Of a stretch of DNA of 64,000 bases, positions 18,738 to 26,727 are shown piece after piece (the stretch's first letter is position 1; every line of letters starts with the position of its first letter). Source of the stretch: Gemmatimonadota bacterium (GTDB lineage Bacteria > Gemmatimonadota > Gemmatimonadetes > Gemmatimonadales > Gemmatimonadaceae); contig JAJPIM010000024.1 in NCBI GenBank assembly GCA_021324775.1, forward strand, positions 304,460 to 368,459, given 5' to 3'. The translations under genes and the position numbers were made by a program. Under the pieces are notes generated by a model, which saw only the letters and a program-made list of their open reading frames with translations, ran no database searches and was not told the origin of the DNA.

Positions 18738-20245
18738 CGAAACGACACCCGCATTCGGGCCGGCACGCCGCCCCGCTTCTGATCGCTGCCGCGGCCCTCG
18801 CGGCCGCCGCGTGCGGCGGCAAGAAAGGCCCGCCTCCCAAGCAACCGGTCCCCGTCGCAACGACGGTGGTGCGCCGCGCGCCCGTGCCGATCACGATTGC
18901 CGCCAATGGCGAGGTGGCACCGATGCAGACGGCCAACGTGTCGTCGCAGGTGGATGGCATCATCACGCGCGTCAACTTCCAGGAAGGACAGGACGTCGAG
19001 AAGGGCCAGGTGCTCTTCCAGATCGATGCGCGTCCCTACGAGGCCGCGTACAACCAGGCGAAGGCCAACCTGACCCGCGATAGTGCCTCGGCCGCCTACG
19101 CCGCGATCGAGGCAGTGCGCTACGACTCGCTGGTCCGCAAGGATTACGTCACCAAGGAGCAGGCCGGCCAGGAAGAGGCCACGGCCGCCGCCGCGGCGGC
19201 GACGGTCCAGTCGGACGCCGCCCTGCTCGCCAGCGCAAAGTTCAACCTCGACAACACCACCGTCCGCGCACCCATCGCCGGACGCACCGGCAACCTCCTC
19301 GTCCGCACCGGCAACCTAGTGCACGGCGCGGCCGCGACGCCGCTCGTGCTGATCAACCAGATCCATCCGATCCTGGTGCAGTTCGCGGTGCCGGCGACAA
19401 ACCTCCCCGACATCCAGAAATACACCGCCGGCGGCGCGCTCGCCGTGACGGTGTATCAGGTGGCCGCGCCAACCAACACGCTGTCGCCCGATGCCCAGCC
19501 CCCCGCGGCAGATCCGGCTGGCGATGCCGCCCCAGGCACCGGGGTCGGGCCCGCGGCAGGCGGCCAGCAGCCGCGCACCGGCCGCCGCGCTGGGGCCGGC
19601 GCGGGACGCGCCGCGCCTGCAACCAAGGGGCCACCCAATCTGGCAAACGGCCAATCCGCCACGACGACGCCCACGCCAGGCGCGGATGCAACCGACGCCG
19701 GCGACTCGGCGTCCAACTCGATGGACGCCTCTGGCGGCGGACCGCCGGGCGGCGGCGTCTACGGCGCGTCGGCGAACGTGGTGCCAACCGGACCGGGCGT
19801 CGCAGGGACGTTGTCCTTCGTCAACAATGCGATCGACACCACGACCGGTACGGTGCTGCTCAAGGCGACGTTCGCGAACGAAAAGAACGAGCTCTGGCCT
19901 GGGGAATACGTCGCCACCGTCCTCCGCCTGTACGTGCAGCAGAACGCGATCGTGGTACCGCCGCAGGCGGTCATGACCGGACAGCAGGGGACGTATGTCT
20001 TCGTCGTCGATACGAAATCCAACATCGCGCAGCAACGCCCCGTGGTGATCCAGCGGTCGAGCGACACGCTGGACGTCATCAGCAGCGGCCTCTCGGAAGG
20101 CGAGCACGTGGTGACCGATGGCCAGTCCCGGCTGCAGAACGGCTCGCAGGTGAACGTGCGCGCCCTGACCAACGCCGCCGGCGGAGCCGCGCCGGCCACG
20201 GGGGCCAAGCCGGTCCCCGCAGGACATCCGCGGACATCCGGCTGA
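18734..20245 (+). CDS. RND efflux periplasmic adaptor (MFP), MdtA/AcrA-like
   Basis: A 503-residue lipoprotein adaptor linking the RND pumps to the TolC-like channel. The start ATG 18734 overlaps the upstream TGA; the open frame extends back to 18626, but that part overlaps tolC. The signal peptide ends at the lipobox LAAAAC. The biotinyl-lipoyl halves (VDGIITRVNFQEGQDVEKGQ and TVRAPIAGRTGNLLVRTGN) flank a coiled coil. A low-complexity Pro/Ala/Thr insert of about 90 residues (from PDAQPPAADPAG to GVYGASANVVP) interrupts the beta-barrel domain and makes the protein longer than usual. The barrel then resumes at GTLSFVNNAIDTTTGTVLLK. Confidence 0.92.
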   Translation: MTKRHPHSGRHAAPLLIAAAALAAAACGGKKGPPPKQPVPVATTVVRRAPVPITIAANGEVAPMQTANVSSQVDGIITRVNFQEGQDVEKGQVLFQIDARPYEAAYNQAKANLTRDSASAAYAAIEAVRYDSLVRKDYVTKEQAGQEEATAAAAAATVQSDAALLASAKFNLDNTTVRAPIAGRTGNLLVRTGNLVHGAAATPLVLINQIHPILVQFAVPATNLPDIQKYTAGGALAVTVYQVAAPTNTLSPDAQPPAADPAGDAAPGTGVGPAAGGQQPRTGRRAGAGAGRAAPATKGPPNLANGQSATTTPTPGADATDAGDSASNSMDASGGGPPGGGVYGASANVVPTGPGVAGTLSFVNNAIDTTTGTVLLKATFANEKNELWPGEYVATVLRLYVQQNAIVVPPQAVMTGQQGTYVFVVDTKSNIAQQRPVVIQRSSDTLDVISSGLSEGEHVVTDGQSRLQNGSQVNVRALTNAAGGAAPATGAKPVPAGHPRTSG

Positions 20246-20273
20246 CCGGACGCGATCGGCCGCCGCACCGCCC

Positions 20274-23200
20274 ATGAACTTCACCGGGATCTTCATCCGC
20301 CGCCCCATCATGACCACGCTGGTCATGACGGGGATCTTCCTGTTCGGCGCCATCTCGTACACGAAGCTGTCGGTCAGTGATCTGCCAACGGTGGACTTTC
20401 CGACGATCTCGGTCTACGCCAGCTTGCCCGGCGCCAGCCCGGAGACCATGGCCGCGACGGTCGCCACACCGCTCGAGAAATCGTTTTCCAGCATCGCCGG
20501 GATCGACAACATCACGTCGTCGAGCTCCCAGAGTTCGACCTCCGTCACGATTCAGTTCGCGCTCGACCGGGACATCGACGCGGCCGCCCAGGATGTCAAC
20601 GCGGCGATCTCCGCGGCGCTGATCCATCTCCCGTCCAACATCATCCCGCCCTCCTACCGCAAGCAGAACCCGGCCGCCGCGCCGATCCTGTTCTTCGCGC
20701 TGACGTCCCACGACCTTCCGCTCTCGACGCTGGACGAGTACGGCGAGACGACCATCGCGCAGCGGCTGTCCATGGTCAGCGGCGTTGCTCAGGTGTCGGT
20801 CTACGGGTCGCACAAATACGCGGTCCGGATCCAGGTCGATCCCAAGCAGCTCGCCGCCCGCGGCCTGGGCGTCAATCAGGTGGCGAGCGCGGTCAACAGC
20901 CAGAACGTGATGCTGCCCACGGGCGTGATCTACGGCCCCCGGCAGACGCTCACGGTCATGGCCACGGGCCAGCTCTCCGACGCCACGCAGTTCCGCAACA
21001 TGGTGGTCTCGTATCACAACGGCGCACCGGTCCACCTCGGCGACCTCGGCAACGTCCTCGACGACGTGCAGAACAACAAGGGCGCCGCGTGGTTCTGGGC
21101 GGGACGCACGCTCGACCTGTCGGTGGTCCTCGCGGTGACGCGCCAGCCGGGCACCAACACGGTGGCCGTCACCGACGCCGTCAAGACGGAACTGGCCGAG
21201 ATCGAGAAGGAACTCCCTTCGTCGGTGAAGGTCAACACGCTCTACGACCGGTCCATCTCGATCGACCGCGCCGTCAGCGACACGAAGTTCTCGCTGGAGT
21301 TGGCACTGGGTCTCGTCGTGCTCGTGATCTTCCTGTTCCTCCGCAACCTCACGGCCACGATCATCCCGAGCCTCGCGCTGCCGATGGCGGTCGTCGGCAC
21401 GTTCTCGGTGATGTATCTGCTGAACTTCAGCATCGATACGCTGTCGCTGATGGCGCTGACGCTGGCGGTCGGCTTCGTCGTCGATGATGCCATCGTGATG
21501 CTGGAGAACATCGTCCGCCACATCGAGCTCGGAGAGACGCCGCGAGATGCGGCCTTCAAGGGCGCCGAAGAAGTGGGATTCACGATCCTCTCGATGACGC
21601 TGTCGCTGGCGGCAGTGTTCATCCCGCTCCTGTTCATGGGCGGCATCATCGGCAAGCTGTTCAACGAGTTCGCGGTGACGATCATCGTGTCGATCCTCGT
21701 CTCGGGCTTCGTGTCCCTGACGCTGACGCCGATGTTGTGCAGCCGGTTCCTCAAACCCACGCCCACGGCCGGCCACGGCCGGATGTACGCCGCGTTCGAG
21801 CGCACCTTCCAGGCGGCCCTGCACGCGTATGAGCGCAGCCTGGAATGGGTGATGCGCCACCGCCCGCTCACGCTCGTCTTCTCGGTGCTCATCCTCGTCC
21901 TGACGGGCGTACTGTTCCAGTTCGTGCCCAAGGGCCTCTTTCCACCCGATGACACGGGCCAGCTCATGGCCACGACCGAGGCCGCCCAGGGGACGTCGTG
22001 GGACGCCATGGTCACCCTGCAGCAGAAATCCACGGCGCTCCTGTCCAAGGATCCGTACGTCCTCAAGTACATGTCCGCCCTCGGCGGCAACGGCACCGGC
22101 GGCGCCACCAACCAGGGGACCCTGTTCATCACGCTGGTCGATCCGAGCAAGCGCCCGTCCGCGGATGTCTGCGTCGCGGAGATCACCAAGCGCCTGTCTG
22201 GCATCCCGGGGCTCGCCGTGTATCTCCAGAACCCGCCGAGCATCCGTATCGGGGGGCGCTCGTCGAAGGCGCTGTACCAGTACACGCTGCAGAGCAGCGA
22301 TATCGACGAGCTCTACGCCTCCGCACTCAAGCTGGTGGCCTCGCTCAGCAAGCTGAAGACAGTCACGGACGTCACGACCGACCTGCTCAACACCAACCCG
22401 ACGGTGCTGGTGCAGATCGACCGCCAGCGCGCGGCGACGCTCGGGATCACCCCGGCCGTGCTGGAGAACTCGCTGGCCGAGGCCTACAACGAACAACAGG
22501 CGTCGACGATCTACACGGCGACCAACGAATACTGGGTGGTCATGGAGGTGCTCCCCAGCGCGCAGACGGACATCACCGATCTCGAGAACCTCTACGTGCA
22601 CACGAACACCGGTAAGGTGACGCCCCTCTCGAACATCGCGACACTCGTCCGCACGACGACGCCTACGACGGTCAACCACTCCGGCCAGGTCCCGTCGGTC
22701 ACGGTCTCGTTCAACATCCCGCCCAACGGCAACCTGGGCGCCGTGGTGACACAGGTCGACGAGGTCGCCCGCCAGGTGCTCCCCGCGACGATCACGTACG
22801 GCTTCTCGGGCCAGGCGCAGGCGTTCCAGAGCTCGGAGAGCAATCTCGGCGTCCTGCTCATCGTCACCATATTCGTGATCTACATCATCCTGGGCATTCT
22901 CTACGAGAGCTTCGTCCACCCGATCACGATTCTGACCGGACTGCCCTTCGCGACGTTCGGTGCGCTGCTCGCGCTCTTCGTCACCCGCGTCGAGCTCGAT
23001 GTCTACGCCTACGTCGGCATCATCATGCTGATCGGCATTGTGAAGAAGAACGCGATCATGATGATCGACTTCGCGATCGCCGCGGAGCGCGCGCAGCACA
23101 CGACGCCCGAGAAGGCGATCCTGCAAGCAGCGAGCGTGCGGTTCCGCCCGATCATGATGACCACCGTGGCCGCGATCGCGGGTACGCTCCCGATCGCCAT

Positions 23201-23420
23201 CGGCATCGGCGCCACCGGCGCATCCCGCCGGCCGCTCGGCGTGACCGTCGTCGGCGGCCTCGCATTCTCGCAGATCGTCACGCTCTACGTGACGCCGGTG
23301 TTCTATACCTACCTCGACGAGCTGCAGGGCTGGATGGCTCGCAGGTTCTCGGCGCGCCGCGGGGCCGCACCGCAGTCCGGGACACCCGTTCCCGCTCCCT
23401 CACCGGCCATGGGCGACTGA
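20274..23420 (+). CDS. RND efflux pump subunit 1 (MdtB/AcrB-like, HAE1 family)
   Basis: A 1,048-residue inner-membrane proton/drug antiporter of full family length. The N-terminus is MNFTGIFIRRPIMTTLVMTG. The proton-relay Asp pair in the fourth helix is intact (GFVVDDAIVMLEN, about residues 403-404). Twelve membrane helices are split by two large periplasmic loops, and the second half repeats with GIVKKNAIMMIDFAI. It lies 28 bases after the adaptor gene and 31 bases before a second, different RND gene. The arrangement matches enterobacterial mdtABC, where the two pumps assemble together. The drug or metabolite exported cannot be told from sequence. Confidence 0.93.
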   Translation: MNFTGIFIRRPIMTTLVMTGIFLFGAISYTKLSVSDLPTVDFPTISVYASLPGASPETMAATVATPLEKSFSSIAGIDNITSSSSQSSTSVTIQFALDRDIDAAAQDVNAAISAALIHLPSNIIPPSYRKQNPAAAPILFFALTSHDLPLSTLDEYGETTIAQRLSMVSGVAQVSVYGSHKYAVRIQVDPKQLAARGLGVNQVASAVNSQNVMLPTGVIYGPRQTLTVMATGQLSDATQFRNMVVSYHNGAPVHLGDLGNVLDDVQNNKGAAWFWAGRTLDLSVVLAVTRQPGTNTVAVTDAVKTELAEIEKELPSSVKVNTLYDRSISIDRAVSDTKFSLELALGLVVLVIFLFLRNLTATIIPSLALPMAVVGTFSVMYLLNFSIDTLSLMALTLAVGFVVDDAIVMLENIVRHIELGETPRDAAFKGAEEVGFTILSMTLSLAAVFIPLLFMGGIIGKLFNEFAVTIIVSILVSGFVSLTLTPMLCSRFLKPTPTAGHGRMYAAFERTFQAALHAYERSLEWVMRHRPLTLVFSVLILVLTGVLFQFVPKGLFPPDDTGQLMATTEAAQGTSWDAMVTLQQKSTALLSKDPYVLKYMSALGGNGTGGATNQGTLFITLVDPSKRPSADVCVAEITKRLSGIPGLAVYLQNPPSIRIGGRSSKALYQYTLQSSDIDELYASALKLVASLSKLKTVTDVTTDLLNTNPTVLVQIDRQRAATLGITPAVLENSLAEAYNEQQASTIYTATNEYWVVMEVLPSAQTDITDLENLYVHTNTGKVTPLSNIATLVRTTTPTTVNHSGQVPSVTVSFNIPPNGNLGAVVTQVDEVARQVLPATITYGFSGQAQAFQSSESNLGVLLIVTIFVIYIILGILYESFVHPITILTGLPFATFGALLALFVTRVELDVYAYVGIIMLIGIVKKNAIMMIDFAIAAERAQHTTPEKAILQAASVRFRPIMMTTVAAIAGTLPIAIGIGATGASRRPLGVTVVGGLAFSQIVTLYVTPVFYTYLDELQGWMARRFSARRGAAPQSGTPVPAPSPAMGD

Positions 23421-23451
23421 TGCGCAGCCGCCGCCTCTCAGGTTCGGCCTC

Positions 23452-26400
23452 ATGAACTTCACGACGCTCTTCATCAAACGTCCGGTGATGACCACGCTCG
23501 TCATGGTGGGCATCCTGTTCTTTGGCATCGTCGCCTACCGCGAGCTACCCGTCAGCGACCTGCCCAACGTCGACTATCCGACGATCACCGTCATTGCCCA
23601 GCTCCCCGGCGCCAGCCCGGCGACGATGGCGGCGACCGTCGCGACCCCGCTCGAGAAGCAGTTCTCGACGATCGCGGGCATCGACAACATGACGTCGACG
23701 TCGAGCGTGGGACAAACACAGATCGTCGTGCAGTTCGCGCTCGACCGGAATATCGATGGCGCCGCGCAGGACGTTCAGGCCGCCATCACGCAGACGCAGC
23801 GAACCCTCCCGCAGGGGATCCTCCCGCCCTCCTATCAAAAGACCAACCCCGCCGACGCCCCGATCCTCACGCTGGCCCTGACGTCGGATGTCGTGCCGCT
23901 CTCCACCCTCGACGAGTTCGGCGAGGTGACGCTCGCGCAACGGCTCTCGATGGTCGGCGGCGTCGCACAGGTGCTGGTCGAAGGCACGCAGAAATACGCG
24001 GTGCGGATCCAGCTCGATCCGGCCGAACTCCAGTCGCGCGCGCTGGGTCTCGAGGACGTCAACCAGGCGATCAGCGGCCAGAACGTCAACTACGCCACAG
24101 GCATCCTGTGGGGCACCAAGGTCGCCCTCACCATCCAGGCGACCGGCCAGCTCGATAACGCGACCGAGTTCGCGGACATGATCGTCGCCTACCGGAACGG
24201 CGCTCCCGTGCATCTGCGCGATGTCGGACAGGTCACCGACAACGTCCAGAACGACAAGACGGCGAGCTGGCTCGGCAACCAGCGCGCGATCGTGCTCGAG
24301 ATCCAGCGCCAGCCCGGAACCAATACCGTGCTGGTCGCCAACCGGATCAAGGCGTCGCTCGCCAAGCTGTCGACGGATATTCCGCCCACGGTCCACGTGA
24401 CCACGCTGTACGACCGGTCGGCGAGCATCGACGAGTCGGTGAGCGACGTGAAGTTCACGCTGCTCCTCACGCTGGTCCTGGTCGTCCTCGTGATCTTCGT
24501 GTTCCTGCGGAACATGTCGGCCACGATCATCCCGAGCCTCGCACTCCCGATGTCGATCATCGGGACGTTCTCGGTGATGTATCTCCTCAATTACAGCCTG
24601 GACAACCTGTCGCTGATGGCGCTGACGCTGGCGGTCGGCTTCGTCGTGGACGATGCCATCGTCATGCTCGAGAACATCGTCCGCCACCTGGAGATGGGGA
24701 AGCAGCGCGTCCAGGCGGCGATCGATGGCGCGGCGGAGGTCGGCTTCACCATCCTCTCGATGACGCTGTCCCTCTCAGCGGTGTTCATCCCGATTCTGTT
24801 CATGGGCGGGATCATCGGGAAGCTGTTCCACGAGTTCGCCGTCACCATCGGTGTCTCGATTCTCGTGTCGGGGTTCGTCTCACTGACGCTCACGCCGATG
24901 CTCAGCAGCCTTTTCCTGCGCTCTGACCACGGGCAACACCACGGCCGGCTGTACAACGCCACCGAGCGCGGCTTCGAGTGGTTCCTGCACGGCTACGAGC
25001 GGAGCCTGGCCTGGGTGATGCAGCGCCGCCGCGAGACGCTCGTCTTCTCGGCGGTCATCCTCATCGCGACCGCCGTGCTGTTCTACGTCATCCCCAAAGG
25101 TCTCTTCCCGAGCGATGACACCGGCCAACTGCTCGCGACGACGGAAGCGGTCCAGGGCGTGTCGTACGATGGCCTGATCGCCCACCAGCAGGAGGTCACC
25201 GACATCATCCGCCGCGACCCCGATGTCCGTGCCGTGACGTCCTCCGTCGGCACGCTCGCCGCCGCCAACCAGGGCCAGCTCACGATCGACCTCACGCCCG
25301 TAAGCCAGCGCCATCGGTCCGCGGATCAGATCGCGCACGATCTCTCCAAGGCGGTCCAGGGCGTCCCCGGCCTCACGGTCTACATCCAGAACCCGCCGGC
25401 GATCGAAATCGGCGGTCTCCAGTCCAAGAGCCTGTACCAGTACACCCTGCAAAGCGGCAACATGGCGCTGCTGAACGAATCAGGAGCGAAGCTCGAAGCC
25501 AAGATGCGGCAGCTCCCGCAAATCACCGGCGTGACCAGCGACCTCCTGATCGAGAACCCGCAGGTCACGATCGACATCGACCGGCAGCACGCGGGAGAAT
25601 TGGGTATCACCGCCGCCGAGATCGAGAACACGCTCTACGATGCCTTCGGGCAGCGGCAGGTCTCCACGATCTACACCCCGACCAACGAGTACTGGGTCGT
25701 CATGGAGGTCCTGCCGCAGTACCAGCAGGACATCGCCTCGCTGGGCTCGCTCTGGCTGCGCCCCGGCACGCTGGGCGCGGGCAGCGGCGCCGCGACACCC
25801 GGCAACGTCGGGACGAGCGTCGCACCGAGCACCGGCGCGGCGCTGGTTCCGCTGAGCGCGGTCGCGTCATTTCACAACGACATCGGGCCGGTGACCGTGA
25901 ACCACTCCGGCCAGTTGCCGTCGATCACGATCTCGTTCGACCTCGCGTCAGGGGCGTCGCTCGGCGCCGCGATCAAGGCCATCCAGCAGGTCGCTGCACA
26001 GACGCTGGCGCCTAGCATCGCCGCATCGTTCACCGGCACCGCCGCGGCATACGAGACGACGCAGCAGAATTTGCTCATCCTGATCGCGCTCGCGGTCTTC
26101 GTGATCTACCTCATCCTTGGCGTCCTCTACGAGAGCTTCATCCACCCACTGACGATTCTCTCGGGACTGCCCTTCGCGGCGTTCGGCGCGCTGCTCACGC
26201 TCCTCATCTGCGGACTCGACCTCGACATGTACGGCCTGGTCGGCATCATCATGCTGATCGGTATCGTGAAGAAGAACGCGATCATGATGATCGACTTCGC
26301 GATCGAGTCCGAGAGCAAAGGCGACAAGACGCCGGAACAGGCGATCCTCGAAGCAAGCAGCGTCCGGTTCCGGCCGATCATGATGACGACCATGGCCGCC

Positions 26401-26652
26401 CTGATGGGCGCGCTCCCCATCGCCCTCGGCTTCGGTGCCGGCTCCGCGACCCGCCGCCCCCTGGGCGTCGCCGTCGTGGGCGGCCTCGCCTTCTCGCAGG
26501 CCGTGACGCTGTACGTCACGCCCGTGTTCTACACGTACCTCGATGAGCTCCAGACCTGGTTCGAGTCGTCCGCCGAGCGCCGCCGCGCCCGGAAGCGCGC
26601 CCAGTCGCCCAACGCTCCGGAGAGCCCCAGCCCCGCACCGGCCGGCGACTGA
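23452..26652 (+). CDS. RND efflux pump subunit 2 (MdtC/AcrB-like, HAE1 family)
   Basis: A 1,066-residue paralogue of the preceding gene, close to it in the helices and more divergent in the periplasmic loops. The relay Asp pair is present (GFVVDDAIVMLEN, about residues 400-401), as is GIVKKNAIMMIDFAIE. A Gly/Ser/Thr insertion (LGAGSGAATPGNVGTSVAPS) in the second periplasmic domain is absent from subunit 1. Both subunits keep the proton-relay residues, so neither looks like a degenerate partner. It is the last gene of the operon. A REP-like palindrome lies 37 bases past the stop. Confidence 0.93.
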   Translation: MNFTTLFIKRPVMTTLVMVGILFFGIVAYRELPVSDLPNVDYPTITVIAQLPGASPATMAATVATPLEKQFSTIAGIDNMTSTSSVGQTQIVVQFALDRNIDGAAQDVQAAITQTQRTLPQGILPPSYQKTNPADAPILTLALTSDVVPLSTLDEFGEVTLAQRLSMVGGVAQVLVEGTQKYAVRIQLDPAELQSRALGLEDVNQAISGQNVNYATGILWGTKVALTIQATGQLDNATEFADMIVAYRNGAPVHLRDVGQVTDNVQNDKTASWLGNQRAIVLEIQRQPGTNTVLVANRIKASLAKLSTDIPPTVHVTTLYDRSASIDESVSDVKFTLLLTLVLVVLVIFVFLRNMSATIIPSLALPMSIIGTFSVMYLLNYSLDNLSLMALTLAVGFVVDDAIVMLENIVRHLEMGKQRVQAAIDGAAEVGFTILSMTLSLSAVFIPILFMGGIIGKLFHEFAVTIGVSILVSGFVSLTLTPMLSSLFLRSDHGQHHGRLYNATERGFEWFLHGYERSLAWVMQRRRETLVFSAVILIATAVLFYVIPKGLFPSDDTGQLLATTEAVQGVSYDGLIAHQQEVTDIIRRDPDVRAVTSSVGTLAAANQGQLTIDLTPVSQRHRSADQIAHDLSKAVQGVPGLTVYIQNPPAIEIGGLQSKSLYQYTLQSGNMALLNESGAKLEAKMRQLPQITGVTSDLLIENPQVTIDIDRQHAGELGITAAEIENTLYDAFGQRQVSTIYTPTNEYWVVMEVLPQYQQDIASLGSLWLRPGTLGAGSGAATPGNVGTSVAPSTGAALVPLSAVASFHNDIGPVTVNHSGQLPSITISFDLASGASLGAAIKAIQQVAAQTLAPSIAASFTGTAAAYETTQQNLLILIALAVFVIYLILGVLYESFIHPLTILSGLPFAAFGALLTLLICGLDLDMYGLVGIIMLIGIVKKNAIMMIDFAIESESKGDKTPEQAILEASSVRFRPIMMTTMAALMGALPIALGFGAGSATRRPLGVAVVGGLAFSQAVTLYVTPVFYTYLDELQTWFESSAERRRARKRAQSPNAPESPSPAPAGD

Positions 26653-26688
26653 CGCCGGCGGCGGCCTGCCGCGCCAATCCTCAGAGCG

Positions 26689-26713
26689 GTAGGCGCCGGT
26701 CGCGACCGGCCCC
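26689..26713. repeat. REP-like palindrome, family C copy 1
   Basis: GTAG followed by a perfect 16-bp palindrome GCCGGTCGCGACCGGC between two convergent genes. It belongs to the same family as the copies at 32.2-32.3 and 35.9-36.0 kb. It may also end transcription of the efflux operon and of the facing gene. Confidence 0.6.
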
Positions 26714-26727
26714 TCCGGATGCGGCGG

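Noticed and set aside
20079..23126. 1,015-codon open frame antisense to RND subunit 1
   Set aside because: Composition is Arg/Asp/His-rich shadow translation of a conserved RND gene; no ribosome-binding site or family motif.
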